This document shows, in pieces, positions 11,734 through 21,182 of a stretch of 64,000 nt of DNA. Made by a program: the position numbers and the translations under genes. The DNA comes from Vreelandella hamiltonii (GTDB taxonomy: Bacteria > Pseudomonadota > Gammaproteobacteria > Pseudomonadales > Halomonadaceae), in contig NZ_BMXN01000003.1 in NCBI RefSeq assembly GCF_014651775.1, positions 186,001 through 250,000 on the forward strand, in the 5' to 3' direction. The notes beneath the pieces are model-generated. The model did no database searches. It was not told the DNA's origin and worked only from the letters and a program-made list of their open reading frames with translations. How positions within the stretch are numbered: position 1 is the first letter of the stretch; each line of letters begins with the position of its first letter.

Positions 11734-13227
11734 TCACGGGTTGATAAACGCTCGTGCATAGGATGCCAGATCACTTGCCAACAGGCCACGCTCTCCGCTG
11801 GCTTTCGCGGCGGCATCGCCCGCCAGGCCGTGTACCATCACGCCCAGCCAGGCGCTCCACTCCAGGCGATCATGCTGGCCTGCCAAGGCTCCCAGCATGC
11901 CGCTCAGCACGTCACCCATGCCGCCGCTGGCCATGCCGGGATTCCCGTATGGGCATACCACCAGCCCACTGGGGCCGACGATCAAACTGCCTGCCCCTTT
12001 CAAGATCACCACGCCGCCACGGGCACGCTGCAAGGCCCGCGCCGCCTCGGGGCGATCCGCCTGTACCTCGGCCACCGTGCACCCCAGCAGTCGCGCGGCT
12101 TCCCCCGGATGCGGGGTCAGTATCCAGTCATCGCGGCGCACGTCAGGCCAGCGGCTGGCCAGCAGGTTCAGGGCATCGGCATCCACTACTAGCGGCGTCG
12201 CCCCCTGCAGTGCACTTTGCAACAGCGCCTGCCCCCAGGCGCCCTGCCCCAGGCCTGGGCCAATCACTACCACATCGGCGGTGTCCGGCAGTCCGGCGGC
12301 CTCCGCCCCGCCACGCACGGCTCGGGCCATGACTTCCGGGCAGCGTACCAAACTCGCGGTAATGTGCTCCTCGGCCGTCGCCAGGGTGACCTTGCCCGCG
12401 CCTAGCCGCGCCGCGGCCTGGGCGGCCAGCAAGGCGGCCCCACCAAAGCCGGGCGCGCCACCCATGACCAGTACATGCCCCAGGTTGCCCTTGTGGCTGA
12501 TTCGCGAACGCGGTGCAAAGGCGTCGGCCAGCAGCGCTTCATCCAGCCGCCAGGCCGTGGGCGGGATATCGAAAAAGGCCTGAGCCTTTACGCCCAGCGG
12601 GCGAAAATCGATCTCGCCGGTATAGGCTGGCGCGTCGCCGGTATGCAGCCCGATCTTGTCGCCAATGAAGGTAACGGTGCCATCCGCCACCACCGCACTG
12701 CCCAGCACGGCCCCGCTATCCGCCGATAGACCCGAGGGAATGTCCAGCGCCAGCACCGGCTGGTGCGCACCATTGATGGCCTCGATGGCCTGGCGGATGT
12801 TGCCTTGGGGCTCACCGGCAAGCCCGGTACCCAGCAGGGCATCGACGATCACTTCCCCCACCAGCGTCGTGGCGGGCTGCCACTCGTCGAATCCCACCCC
12901 GGCGGCCGATGCCAGCCCTGCCGCCTTGGCAACGTCCCCCGTGAGCGCTTCCAGGGGTTTGCTCGAAAGCCGCTGAACCTTGAGCCCTGCCTGCATGGCC
13001 AGAGCCGCCAGCACGTGGCCATCGCCCCCGTTGTTGCCGCTTCCACACAGCACCGTGACGCTGCGGGCCTGGGGCCAGCGCGAGCGAAAACTGTGCCAGG
13101 CACTGGAAGCCGCGCGCTGCATCAGTGCGAAGCTGTCGATGCCACTGGCAATGGTGCGTCGATCCAGCTCACGCACCTGGGCCGCCTTGTACAAAGGGCG
13201 TAGCGATGAGGTACTCAGTGTGGACAC
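11734..13227 (-). CDS. nnr: Bifunctional NAD(P)H-hydrate epimerase / ADP-dependent dehydratase
   Basis: Repairs hydrated NAD(P)H. The N-terminal YjeF domain (about residues 10-220) epimerises the R form and the C-terminal kinase-like domain (about 235-495) dehydrates the S form using ADP. Visible motifs are CGSGNNGGDG near residue 60, GAPGFGGAALLAAQAAARLGAG near 260, VIGPGLGQGAWG near 320, and NPGMASGGMGDVLSG with the catalytic aspartate near 435. The start is a GTG preceded by AGGAGA. Gene order nnr-tsaE-amiB is conserved in gammaproteobacteria. Confidence 0.94.
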   Translation of the reverse strand: MSTLSTSSLRPLYKAAQVRELDRRTIASGIDSFALMQRAASSAWHSFRSRWPQARSVTVLCGSGNNGGDGHVLAALAMQAGLKVQRLSSKPLEALTGDVAKAAGLASAAGVGFDEWQPATTLVGEVIVDALLGTGLAGEPQGNIRQAIEAINGAHQPVLALDIPSGLSADSGAVLGSAVVADGTVTFIGDKIGLHTGDAPAYTGEIDFRPLGVKAQAFFDIPPTAWRLDEALLADAFAPRSRISHKGNLGHVLVMGGAPGFGGAALLAAQAAARLGAGKVTLATAEEHITASLVRCPEVMARAVRGGAEAAGLPDTADVVVIGPGLGQGAWGQALLQSALQGATPLVVDADALNLLASRWPDVRRDDWILTPHPGEAARLLGCTVAEVQADRPEAARALQRARGGVVILKGAGSLIVGPSGLVVCPYGNPGMASGGMGDVLSGMLGALAGQHDRLEWSAWLGVMVHGLAGDAAAKASGERGLLASDLASYARAFINP

Positions 13228-13353
13228 GGTCTCTCCTTAGCGGTTGCCATGCGCCGGGGCGCTGCCGTCGTGGTGACACGGCAGCACCGTGCATGTCGTA
13301 TGAAAGCGTAATGGGTTAGCATAGCGCGCCTGTCGCGCCAACGTTGATCAACC

Positions 13354-14463
13354 ATGCCACCTTCCTCTGATTTTTCACTCTCTGCCGAGCAACTCCAGCA
13401 ACTCGCCGAGCGGATCAAGCGCTGGGGGCGCGAGCTGGGCTTTCAGCAGGTCGGCATCACCGACACCGATCTTGCCGTCCACGAGCGCCATCTCGAGCGC
13501 TGGCTGGAACAGGGCTATCACGGCGACATGGGCTTCATGGCCAAGCACGGCACCAAGCGCACCCGCCCGGCCGAGCTGGAACCCGGCACACAGCGGGTGA
13601 TCAGCGTGCGCATGGACTACCTGCCCGCCGACGTTGCCACCACCAAAGTACTGGGGCAGCCCCAGCGTGCCTATGTATCGCGCTATGCCCTGGGGCGCGA
13701 CTACCACAAACTGATGCGCAAACGGCTGGCCCAGCTGGCGCGGCAGATCGAGCAAGAGGTGGGCACCTTTGGCTTTCGCGCCTTCGTCGACTCGGCCCCG
13801 GTCATGGAGCGTGCCCTGGCCCAGAAGGCAGGGCTTGGCTGGTTCGGCAAGAACGCCATGCTGCTCAACCCCCAGGCTGGCTCGCTGTTCTTTCTCGGCG
13901 AGCTGTATACCGACCTGCCCCTGCCCGTGGACCCGCCCTTCGAGCGAGAGCACTGCGGCAGCTGCAGCGCCTGCCGCACGGCCTGCCCCACCGGCGCCAT
14001 CGTCGATGACAAGGTGGTCGATTCGCGCAAATGCGTCTCCTACCTGACCATCGAACTGCACGGCGCGATCCCCGTGGAGTACCGCCGGGCCATGGGCAAC
14101 CGTGTCTATGGGTGCGATGACTGCCAGCTGGTCTGCCCGTTTACCCGCTTCACACGCCCGACCCAGGAGCAGGATTTTGCCCCGCGCCACGATCTCGACC
14201 GCGCCTCGCTCGTCACTCTGTTCGGCTGGAGCGAGGCGGAGTTTCTCGACAAGACTGCCGGGAGCCCGATACGCCGCATCGGCTACGAGCGCTGGCTACG
14301 CAACCTGGCGGTGGGCCTGGGCAATGCGCCCTGGAGCCGTGACGTCGAAGCCGCCCTGTGGGCACGCCGCGCCTACCCCAGCGCGCTGGTCCGCGAGCAC
14401 GTGGTCTGGGCACTGGCAGAGCAGCACCAGAAGCGTGGAGCGCGCATCGCGACGCAAGGCTGA
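13354..14463 (+). CDS. queG: Epoxyqueuosine reductase
   Basis: Cobalamin- and iron-sulfur-dependent enzyme for the last step of queuosine synthesis in tRNA. The 369-residue product has the DUF1730 region with DSAPVMERALAQKAGLGW (about residues 148-165) and two [4Fe-4S] motifs, CGSCSACRTACPTGAI near 201 and CDDCQLVCPF near 252, typical of QueG. It is divergent from nnr, with 126 bases between them, as in other gammaproteobacteria. Confidence 0.95.
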   Translation: MPPSSDFSLSAEQLQQLAERIKRWGRELGFQQVGITDTDLAVHERHLERWLEQGYHGDMGFMAKHGTKRTRPAELEPGTQRVISVRMDYLPADVATTKVLGQPQRAYVSRYALGRDYHKLMRKRLAQLARQIEQEVGTFGFRAFVDSAPVMERALAQKAGLGWFGKNAMLLNPQAGSLFFLGELYTDLPLPVDPPFEREHCGSCSACRTACPTGAIVDDKVVDSRKCVSYLTIELHGAIPVEYRRAMGNRVYGCDDCQLVCPFTRFTRPTQEQDFAPRHDLDRASLVTLFGWSEAEFLDKTAGSPIRRIGYERWLRNLAVGLGNAPWSRDVEAALWARRAYPSALVREHVVWALAEQHQKRGARIATQG

Positions 14464-14476
14464 ACGTCAGCGCGGA

Positions 14477-15061
14477 TCAACGCTGCTCGTCGCTGCCGGG
14501 CGCCACGCGCAGGAAGGTGCTGCGATAGTGGGCAAGCTCGGCAATCGACTCCTTGATGTCGTCCATCGCCAAATGCACGTTGCGCTTCTTGAACCCTTCC
14601 AGCGCGCTCGGGTTCCAGCGCTTGGCCAGTTCCTTGACGCTGGACACATCCAGGTTGCGGTAGTGGAAGAAGCTCCACAGGGCGGGCATCTCGCGCTCCA
14701 GAAAGCGGCGATCCTGATGGATGCTGTTGCCACACATGGGCGATGAGCCGGGCACCACGTAGCGGCTCAAAAACGCCAGCGTCTGCTGCTCGGCCTCTTC
14801 GGTACTCACCTGACTGGCCTTGACCCGCGCCACGAGCCCTGACTCACCGTGGGTTTTCTGGTTCCACTCATCCATGGCGGCCAGCAGGCTGTCCGGCTGC
14901 TTGACGGCAATCACCGGCCCTTCGGCCACCACGTTGAGATGCGCATCGGTGATCAGCGTGGCCACTTCGATGATGCGCTCCTTGTCCGGCTCCAGGCCGG
15001 TCATCTCCAGATCGATCCATACCAGCAGGTCGCTGCGCGGGGTGACGGCTTGCTCACTCAT
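14477..15061 (-). CDS. orn: Oligoribonuclease
   Basis: Essential 3'-5' exonuclease that degrades 2-5 nt RNAs and pGpG from cyclic-di-GMP turnover. The 194-residue product shows the DEDD motifs: IDLEMTGL with the first Asp/Glu pair near residue 12, [10 protein letters not shown] near 112, and [11 protein letters not shown] near 162. The ATG at 15061 is preferred because an AAGGA lies nine bases upstream; another in-frame ATG nine bases earlier has no spacing. Convergent with queG (13-base gap) and divergent from rsgA, as in Pseudomonas. Confidence 0.95.
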   Translation of the reverse strand: MSEQAVTPRSDLLVWIDLEMTGLEPDKERIIEVATLITDAHLNVVAEGPVIAVKQPDSLLAAMDEWNQKTHGESGLVARVKASQVSTEEAEQQTLAFLSRYVVPGSSPMCGNSIHQDRRFLEREMPALWSFFHYRNLDVSSVKELAKRWNPSALEGFKKRNVHLAMDDIKESIAELAHYRSTFLRVAPGSDEQR

Positions 15062-15207
15062 TCGTCTCATTCCTTGGCCAAAGTCGCTCCAACACGAGCG
15101 ATGTGCATAAAAGTGTCGCTTATATTGCCTTGCACCGCACCCCGTAGGGGACAGTGGGTGGCTCAGGTGGTTACAATGCCTGCCATTGTAACGATCTTCG
15201 GGTGGTC

Positions 15208-16233
15208 ATGAGCAAACGTAAATTAAGCCGTCAGCAGCAGTGGCGCGTCGAAAAAATCCAGGCCGAGCGCGCTCAGCGGGCGGAAAAACGCGACGCGCGG
15301 GATGCCGAAAAACTCTCCGCCGGGGAGTATGGTCCCGAACAGCCAGGCCGTGTGATGGCCCACTTCGGCCGCACCCTGGAAGTTCGCGATGCCGACGGCA
15401 CCCCGGTACGCTGCCATCTGCGCGCCAACCTGGAAGGGCTGGTGACCGGCGACCGGGTGATCTGGCGAGCGGGTCAGGATGGCTCTGGCGTCGTGGTGGC
15501 CCGGGAGGAGCGCGACACTATCCTCAAACGCCCGGATGCCAGAGGGCAGCTCAAGCCGGTGGCCGCCAACATCGACCAGCTGCTGATCGTCTTTGCGGTG
15601 GAGCCTGCGCCGCACCCCAACCTGATCGACCGCTACCTGGTCGCCGCCGAGGCCACCGGCATCACGCCCGTACTGGTGCTCAACAAGACCGACCTGCTGC
15701 CGGAAGGCGGTGGCGAACTTGGCCAGCTGCTGGAGCGTTACCGCCAACTGGGCTATCGGGTGGTGCGTACCACCACGGCCAACCCTGAAGGCCTGAACGC
15801 CCTGCGTCAGCAGCTGGAGGGCCGTACCTCGGTGTTCGTCGGCCAGAGCGGGGTAGGCAAATCCTCACTGATCGATCTGCTGCTGCCGGACGAGACCCTG
15901 CGCATCGGCGCCCTCTCGGAAGATTCGCGCAAGGGCACTCATACCACCACCACCGCCAGGCTCTACGCCATGCGCAGCGACGAAGTGCACGACGGCGAGC
16001 TGATCGACTCCCCCGGCATCCGTGAATTCGGGCTGGTGCACCTCGATGAACAGGAAGTGACCAACGGCTTCATCGAGTTTCACCCCTACCTGGGCCAATG
16101 CCGCTTCAGGGATTGCCGCCATCGCAATGAGCCCGGCTGTGCTTTACTGAATGCCGTCGAGGCGGGCAAGATTCACCCAGAGCGCTTTACCAGCTACCGA
16201 CGCATACTGGATAGCCTGAACACCCAGGCCTGA
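15208..16233 (+). CDS. rsgA: Ribosome small subunit GTPase RsgA
   Basis: Circularly permuted GTPase that checks late 30S subunit assembly. The 341-residue product starts MSKRKLSRQQQ with an OB-fold N-domain, then G motifs in permuted order: NKTD (G4) near residue 161, P-loop GQSGVGKSS near 212, DSPG (G3) near 268, and a C-terminal zinc-binding stretch with C-x4-C-x-H-x5-C (CRFRDCRHRNEPGC). The start at 15208 matches the family; the upstream in-frame extension does not. Confidence 0.95.
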   Translation: MSKRKLSRQQQWRVEKIQAERAQRAEKRDARDAEKLSAGEYGPEQPGRVMAHFGRTLEVRDADGTPVRCHLRANLEGLVTGDRVIWRAGQDGSGVVVAREERDTILKRPDARGQLKPVAANIDQLLIVFAVEPAPHPNLIDRYLVAAEATGITPVLVLNKTDLLPEGGGELGQLLERYRQLGYRVVRTTTANPEGLNALRQQLEGRTSVFVGQSGVGKSSLIDLLLPDETLRIGALSEDSRKGTHTTTTARLYAMRSDEVHDGELIDSPGIREFGLVHLDEQEVTNGFIEFHPYLGQCRFRDCRHRNEPGCALLNAVEAGKIHPERFTSYRRILDSLNTQA

Positions 16234-16286
16234 CGGCTGACGCCGATGGCTCAGATTACTTTCATTGCAGGGACAGGGAGCCGACC

Positions 16287-17126
16287 ATGACCAACAGCCA
16301 CTCTTCCGAAACCAACGTGCTGCCACTGATCGTCGAACCAGAACAGCTCGTCGAGCATCTGGGCGACCCTCAGCTCTTGATCGTCGATGTGCCACTGAAT
16401 GGCGACAGCTACCGCCAGGGGCACGTGCCCGGCGCCATTTACCTCGACTACCGCTATTTGATGCGCGGCGAGGGCCCGGTCCCCAACGACGTGCCCTCCG
16501 TGGCGTTTCTCTCGCAGCTGTTCAGCGCCATGGGCCTGACCCGTGATACCCACGTGGTGGCCTACGATGACGAGGGTGGCGGCTGGGCCGCTCGCCTGCT
16601 GTGGACGCTGGAGCTGATTGGCCATACCCGCTACTCCTACCTGAATGGCGGCATTCATGCGTGGCGCGACGCGGGCCTCGAAGAGAGCACCGAGCCCACG
16701 GCCCCCACGCCCAGTGACTATCAGGCCGACATTCTCAATCCTCAGGCCGCCATCAGCCGCGACGAGATTCTCGACAAGCTGAACGACAAGCAGTTCGCCA
16801 TCTGGGATGCCCGTTCGAAGGCCGAGTACGACGGTGAGCGTGGCAACAACAAGCACCTGGGCCACATCCCCGGCGCGGTGAACATGGATTGGGTAGACGC
16901 CATGGATCGTCAACGCGCGCTGCGCATTCGCGACTACGCCGAACTGATCACCGAACTGGGCGCACTGGGCCTGACACCGGACATGGAGATCGCCACCCAC
17001 TGCCAAAGCCACCACCGCAGCAGCTTTACCTGGCTGGTGGGCAAGGCCCTGGGCTTCAACATTCGTGGCTACGCGGGCTCCTGGGGCGAATGGGGCAATC
17101 GCGACGATACCCCCATCGAACGCTGA
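16287..17126 (+). CDS. rhdA: Rhodanese-type sulfurtransferase (RhdA-like)
   Basis: Two-domain sulfurtransferase of 279 residues. The N-terminal rhodanese domain (about 12-130) lacks the catalytic cysteine: the loop reads [14 protein letters not shown]. The C-terminal domain (about 150-275) carries HCQSHHRSS near residue 236. The very similar HCQTHHRS loop is the hallmark of Azotobacter vinelandii RhdA rather than of classical rhodanese or mercaptopyruvate sulfurtransferases. It lies directly upstream of psd, the same neighbour as rhdA in Pseudomonas. Substrate preference cannot be read from sequence. Confidence 0.8.
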   Translation: MTNSHSSETNVLPLIVEPEQLVEHLGDPQLLIVDVPLNGDSYRQGHVPGAIYLDYRYLMRGEGPVPNDVPSVAFLSQLFSAMGLTRDTHVVAYDDEGGGWAARLLWTLELIGHTRYSYLNGGIHAWRDAGLEESTEPTAPTPSDYQADILNPQAAISRDEILDKLNDKQFAIWDARSKAEYDGERGNNKHLGHIPGAVNMDWVDAMDRQRALRIRDYAELITELGALGLTPDMEIATHCQSHHRSSFTWLVGKALGFNIRGYAGSWGEWGNRDDTPIER

Positions 17127-17178
17127 TGCCTGCCATGCGCCAACGACACTCAACCGACACCGAGACAAAGACACCACT

Positions 17179-18021
17179 GTGACCGTTTCTCAAAAAGCCT
17201 TTTCGCTACTGCAGTATCCACTGCCCCATCACGCGCTTTCCCGGCTGACGGGCAAGGTCGCCGCGTGCGATCAACCACGGGTCAAGAACGCCGTCATCAA
17301 GGCGTTCATCAAACGCTTCGACGTGGACATGAGCCAGGCACTGGAACCGGACCCTACCGCCTACGCCACGTTCAACGACTTCTTCACCCGGGCGCTGAAG
17401 CCCGATGCCCGCCCCCTGGGCGACGGCATTCTCAGCCCGGCCGACGGCACCCTTTCGCAGTTTGGCCGCCTGTGCGCAGGCGACATCGTGCAAGCCAAGG
17501 GGCATCGCTATTCGGTGCATACATTGCTGGGGGGGGACGATGCGCTGGCCCAGGAGTTCATGGCAGGCAGCTTTGCCACCGTGTACCTCTCCCCACGGGA
17601 TTACCATCGCGTGCACATGCCGGTGACCGGCACATTGCGCGAAATGATCTACGTGCCGGGGCGGCTGTTCTCCGTCAATCAGGCCACCGCCAACTACGTG
17701 CCTGGCCTGTTTGCGCGCAATGAGCGTCTGGTCTGTATCTTCGATACCGAGCACGGCCCGATGGCCATGGTGCTGGTGGGTGCCATGATCGTGGCCGCCA
17801 TCGAGACCGTCTGGGCAGGCCAGGTGACCCCGCTGGCGGGCACGCCCCAGCGGATGGTCTTCGGCCAGCCCATCGTGATCGAAAAAGGCGCCGAGATGGG
17901 CCGCTTCAAGCTGGGCTCCACGGTGGTCACCTGCTTCGCCAAGCCGATCACCTTTGCCGAGCATGAGCTGGGCGCCAAGGTGGCCATGGGCCAATCCCTG
18001 GCAACGCCGCAGGCGTCATAG
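17179..18021 (+). CDS. psd: Phosphatidylserine decarboxylase proenzyme
   Basis: Membrane-associated pyruvoyl enzyme that makes phosphatidylethanolamine. The 280-residue proenzyme begins with a GTG at 17179 ([13 protein letters not shown]). It shows the conserved DGTLSQFG region, [13 protein letters not shown] near residue 135, and the autocleavage motif FKLGSTVV near 242, where the serine becomes the pyruvoyl group. The start fits the family; the longer in-frame extension overlaps rhdA. Confidence 0.94.
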   Translation: MTVSQKAFSLLQYPLPHHALSRLTGKVAACDQPRVKNAVIKAFIKRFDVDMSQALEPDPTAYATFNDFFTRALKPDARPLGDGILSPADGTLSQFGRLCAGDIVQAKGHRYSVHTLLGGDDALAQEFMAGSFATVYLSPRDYHRVHMPVTGTLREMIYVPGRLFSVNQATANYVPGLFARNERLVCIFDTEHGPMAMVLVGAMIVAAIETVWAGQVTPLAGTPQRMVFGQPIVIEKGAEMGRFKLGSTVVTCFAKPITFAEHELGAKVAMGQSLATPQAS

Positions 18022-18043
18022 CCAGCGCCCGGCACGGCCAACC

Positions 18044-19024
18044 TCAACAGGCAGGGGTAGCAAACGCCAGTACTTCCTCCAGCTTCCCCTTGCCCAAGGC
18101 CTGCTGTATCAACCGGTCGATGCCCAGCGCGACACCGGAGGCAGCAGGCATTCCATGGGCCAGCGCGGCCAGCAGCCGCTCGTCCACGTCCACTTCGCTC
18201 AGCCCCAACCGACGGCGCTCCTCGTTATCGCGGGCAAACCGCTGACGCTGCTCGTCAGCATCGGTCAGCTCATGGTAGCCGTTCGCCAGCTCGACCCCGT
18301 TCAGATAGAGCTCGAACCGCGACGCCACCCACTCCCCGTCGCTATCCTGATGGCGCTGCGCGAGTGCCGCCTGGCTGGCCGGATAATCCACCACCACGCT
18401 CAGCTCCTGCTGGCCCAGGCGCGGCTCGATGACCATGCCCATGAGCAGATCGAGGCACGTATCACGCCCCTCCTCGGCCAGCGCCTTGGCGGGCATGCTG
18501 CCCCGCTCGGCCGCCACCAGCCGCAGGGTGTCCAGCGACGTGGTGAAAGGGTCCACTTCCAGATGCGTATGAAACAGCTCACGGTAGCGGTAGTGCACCA
18601 CCGGCCCAGGAGCATTGGGCATCACATGGGCGACCAGCGCCGTGGTCTCTTCGATCAGCTGGGCGAGCGAATAGCCCGGCTGATACCACTCCAGCATGGT
18701 GAATTCGATATTGTGCCGCGACCCCACCTCACCATCACGAAAGCTCCGAGCCAGCTGAAAGATCGGCCCGCTTCCCGCCGCCAGCAGCCGCTTCATGTGA
18801 AATTCTGGCGAGGTTTGTAGCCACAGCTTGCGCTGGCCCTTGTCCGTGCGTGCCCGCGTCGCCAGCGACACGAGGTTGACATCGGTACTGCCCCCTTGCC
18901 CGAGGACGGGGGTCTCTACTTCCATGACATCGCGTGATACGAAAAAATTGCGCACTGCCGCAAGCAGGCGCGCACGCTCACGTAGCGTCTCCATGGATGC
19001 TGTTGGCTGCCAACTGGCCGTCAT
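18044..19024 (-). CDS. epmA: EF-P--(R)-beta-lysine ligase EpmA
   Basis: Class II lysyl-tRNA synthetase paralogue without an anticodon-binding domain. It attaches (R)-beta-lysine to Lys34 of elongation factor P. The 326-residue product (E. coli 325) starts MTASWQPTASMETL, has the motif 2 region FRDGEVGSRHNIEFTMLEWY near residue 90 and motif 3 GMPAASGVALGIDRL near 288. The start at 19024 matches the family; the upstream extension would run through a hairpin. It lies downstream of efp and close to epmB, giving a complete EpmA-EpmB-EFP set. Confidence 0.94.
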   Translation of the reverse strand: MTASWQPTASMETLRERARLLAAVRNFFVSRDVMEVETPVLGQGGSTDVNLVSLATRARTDKGQRKLWLQTSPEFHMKRLLAAGSGPIFQLARSFRDGEVGSRHNIEFTMLEWYQPGYSLAQLIEETTALVAHVMPNAPGPVVHYRYRELFHTHLEVDPFTTSLDTLRLVAAERGSMPAKALAEEGRDTCLDLLMGMVIEPRLGQQELSVVVDYPASQAALAQRHQDSDGEWVASRFELYLNGVELANGYHELTDADEQRQRFARDNEERRRLGLSEVDVDERLLAALAHGMPAASGVALGIDRLIQQALGKGKLEEVLAFATPAC

Positions 19025-19044
19025 TCCCTTCTCCCTGACAACAT

Positions 19045-19069
19045 AAAGCCACGCAGAGTGCGTGGCTTT
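19045..19069 (-). terminator. Stem-loop between efp and epmA
   Basis: A perfect 10-bp stem (arms 19045-19054 and 19060-19069, core GCCACGC/GCGTGGC) with a 5-base loop sits 25 bases after the efp stop. On the minus strand it is followed by TTTATGTTG, a weak T-tract, so it probably attenuates rather than stops transcription into epmA and would let EF-P be made in excess of its ligase. Confidence 0.55.
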
Positions 19070-19094
19070 GCTTACCGCTTGCAAGTGACGCCGA

Positions 19095-19661
19095 TCAAGC
19101 GCGTGATACGTACTCACCGGAGCGGGTGTCGATCTTCAACACTTCGCCCTGGTTGATGAACAGCGGTACGCGTACCACGGCACCCGAGGAAAGCGTAGCA
19201 GGCTTTGAGCCGCCCTGAGCAGTATCGCCTTTCAGGCCGGGGTCGGTTTCGACGACTTCCAGCTCGATGAAGTTGGGCGGCGTGACCGAGATCGCCTTGT
19301 CGTTCCACAGCGTCAGAGTGTAGGGCACCTGCTCCTTGAGCCACTTTTCGGTCTCGCCCAGTGCTTTTTTCTCTACCGCGTACTGCTCGAAAGAGCCGTC
19401 GGTCTTCATGAAGTGCCACATGTCACCGTCGGTGTAGAGGTACTCCATCTCCAGATCCATGACGTCAGCGCCTTCCAGCGAGTCGCCAGACTTGAAGGTG
19501 CGCTCACCGACACGGCCAGTCATCAGGTTGCGCAGCTTGACGCGGTTGAACGCTTGACCCTTGCCAGGCTTGACCAGCTCGTTCTCGACGATCGAACAAG
19601 GATCGCCATCGAGCATTACTTTCAAACCCGCTTTGAATTCATTGGTAGAATAGTTCGCCAT
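19095..19661 (-). CDS. efp: Elongation factor P
   Basis: Translation factor that rescues ribosomes stalled at polyproline stretches. The 188-residue product starts [12 protein letters not shown] and has the modified loop PGKGQAF with Lys34, the residue that EpmA beta-lysylates, rather than the Arg32 of rhamnosylated EF-P. The three barrel domains end with [13 protein letters not shown]. The start at 19661 matches the family. It is divergent from epmB, with 112 bases between. Confidence 0.97.
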   Translation of the reverse strand: MANYSTNEFKAGLKVMLDGDPCSIVENELVKPGKGQAFNRVKLRNLMTGRVGERTFKSGDSLEGADVMDLEMEYLYTDGDMWHFMKTDGSFEQYAVEKKALGETEKWLKEQVPYTLTLWNDKAISVTPPNFIELEVVETDPGLKGDTAQGGSKPATLSSGAVVRVPLFINQGEVLKIDTRSGEYVSRA

Positions 19662-19773
19662 ACTGCCTCTCAATGGTTCTATGGTGTGTTTCAGTCGGTG
19701 ACGCGCGCAGCCCTGCTTCGCCGTCGTTAACCTTGTAGCCAAGTGCGCGCATGATAACCCGAAGGAGGGCTTT

Positions 19774-20796
19774 TTGCAGGAGAACATCATCATTGCCGGT
19801 CACTCGATATCCGACGAGGCGCCCGCCTCCTGGCAACGGCAACTATCCCGCGCCATTCGCGACCCGCAAACCCTCTGTCAGCGCCTTGGCCTGGACGCCC
19901 AGTGGCAGCAAGAAGCCCAGGCGGGGCATCGCCTGTTCGATATCTGCGTGCCCGAGGCGTATCTGTCACGCATCGCGCCCAACGACCCCGGCGACCCGCT
20001 GCTGCGCCAGGTCCTGCCGCTGGCCGAAGAAGCCCTGTCGCCGCCTGGCTATGTCACTGACCCACTGGAAGAAGCCGATCACCGCCCGGCCAAAGGCCTG
20101 ATCCATAAATACACCAACCGCGTGCTGTTGATCGCCAGCCCGGCCTGCGCCATCAACTGCCGCTACTGCTTTCGCCGCCACTTCCCCTACCAGGAGCACG
20201 CGCCTTCGCGAGCCCAATGGCAGGAGGCCCTTGGCTATATCCGCCAGGACAGCGCCATTCGGGAAGTGATTCTCTCCGGCGGCGACCCGCTGGCCGCCAA
20301 CGACAGGCAATTGAGCTGGCTGGTCGCGCAGCTGGAAGAGATTCCCCACCTGCAGCGACTGCGGCTGCATACGCGCCTGCCGGTGGTCATCCCGGACCGG
20401 GTGGATGACCACCTGCTGGGCTGGCTTGGCAACACCCGGCTGCAAAAGGTAATGGTGCTGCACATCAACCACGCCAACGAGATCGACCAGGCCGTGGTCG
20501 CAGCCTGCGCGCGCCTCAAACAGGCGGGCGTCACGCTGCTCAATCAGAGCGTCCTGCTGCGCGACATCAACGATGACGTCACGACCCTGGCCACGCTCTC
20601 CGAACGACTGTTCGAGGCGGGGATACTGCCCTATTACTTGCACGCCTTCGACCCCGTACAAGGCGCAGCCCACTACGACGTCACCGACGAACGCGCCAAA
20701 GCGCTGGTCCAGCAGTTGCTCGAACACCTGCCCGGCTTCCTGATGCCCAGGCTGGTGCGAGAAGTACCGGGCAGGATGAGCAAGACGCCGCTGTAA
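19774..20796 (+). CDS. epmB: L-lysine 2,3-aminomutase EpmB
   Basis: Radical SAM enzyme that converts L-alpha-lysine to (R)-beta-lysine for EF-P modification. The 340-residue product (E. coli 342) has the cluster motif [15 protein letters not shown] near residue 125, [13 protein letters not shown] near 168, and PLP-binding features of the KamA family. The start is a TTG at 19774 preceded by GGAGGG; no in-frame ATG fits. The pairing with efp and epmA supports EpmB over a catabolic lysine aminomutase. Confidence 0.92.
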   Translation: MQENIIIAGHSISDEAPASWQRQLSRAIRDPQTLCQRLGLDAQWQQEAQAGHRLFDICVPEAYLSRIAPNDPGDPLLRQVLPLAEEALSPPGYVTDPLEEADHRPAKGLIHKYTNRVLLIASPACAINCRYCFRRHFPYQEHAPSRAQWQEALGYIRQDSAIREVILSGGDPLAANDRQLSWLVAQLEEIPHLQRLRLHTRLPVVIPDRVDDHLLGWLGNTRLQKVMVLHINHANEIDQAVVAACARLKQAGVTLLNQSVLLRDINDDVTTLATLSERLFEAGILPYYLHAFDPVQGAAHYDVTDERAKALVQQLLEHLPGFLMPRLVREVPGRMSKTPL

Positions 20797-20929
20797 GCGC
20801 TGACAACCGATACAGCGTGGTGCAAGCCCAATGATAACGCACCAAAAAAATGCGCAGACAAAAGCGACGCTGCATGCCCTGTTCGTCAGAAACGTCGCCA
20901 AACGCATGATTCACCGTCATTTTTAAGCA

Positions 20930-20982
20930 AGCGGCCAATATCTTGCTGTGTTCATGGTGTTACACACGGGGTATTGGCCGCT
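20930..20982. repeat. Nested dyad upstream of the guanidine riboswitch
   Basis: Two inverted repeats share one centre near 20956. The outer arms AGCGGCCAATA (20930-20940) and TATTGGCCGCT (20972-20982) match over 11 bp; the inner arms TGTGT (20947-20951) and ACACA (20962-20966) over 5 bp. There is no T-run on either side, so a terminator is unlikely. An operator for a transcription factor, or a structured DNA element, fits better. Confidence 0.7.
20933..20947 (+). promoter_or_regulatory. Possible sigma-54 (-24/-12) promoter
   Basis: GG at 20933-20934 and GC at 20945-20946 are exactly 10 bases apart, and the -12 part reads TTGCT, matching the sigma-54 core. The bases between GG and the -12 element match the consensus poorly. 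Position (about 65 bases before the aptamer) and the nitrogen-assimilation role of the operon make it reasonable. No NtrC site was identified. Confidence 0.3.
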
Positions 20983-21011
20983 ATCGCAGCCGCACAATCG
21001 AGTTTCCAATA

Positions 21012-21161
21012 GATCGCTAGGGTTCCGACACCATCAACGAAACGCCCCTGATGGTTGTGGCTGGTCCGAGAGCGATCGACCTTGCAAGCGCAAGGTTACA
21101 CGGCGGGATAAAAGCCCGGGAGGATAAGGCACAGTGATGCGCCGATGCCCCCTGAGTTTTT
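21012..21161 (+). promoter_or_regulatory. Guanidine-I (ykkC) riboswitch
   Basis: The aptamer shows all sequence hallmarks of the ykkC class: CTAGGGTTCCG (21017-21027), GGTCCGAGAG (21063-21072), ACACGG (21098-21103) and GGGATAAAAGCCCGGGAGG (21105-21123). Stems are P1 GATCGCT/AGCGATC (21012-21018 with 21071-21077), a 7-bp inner hairpin ACCATCA/TGATGGT (21030-21036 with 21049-21055), and ACCTTGC/GCAAGGT (21079-21085 with 21090-21096). The sequence after the aptamer is GC-rich and ends in five T residues at 21157-21161, as expected of a transcription-terminating expression platform relieved by guanidine. It directly precedes the ABC transporter and carboxylase operon. Confidence 0.95.
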
Positions 21162-21182
21162 ACTTAGCCGCTGGAGGCTCTC

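Larger units (their letters stand above)
20797..21182 (+). other. 386-bp intergenic region: dyad, possible promoter, riboswitch
   Basis: The longest gene-free stretch in the window. It holds no open frame of note. From left to right it contains an unremarkable 130 bases after epmB, a nested dyad at 20930-20982 overlapping a sigma-54-like sequence, about 30 bases of leader, the guanidine-I riboswitch (from 21012), its T-rich expression platform, and a ribosome binding site (TGGAGG, about 21171-21177) just before the binding-protein gene at 21183. Confidence 0.85.

Noticed and set aside
20930..20982. Reading the dyad upstream of the riboswitch as the epmB terminator
   Set aside because: It starts 134 bases after the epmB stop and has no T-run on either strand, and its arms are 31 bases apart.
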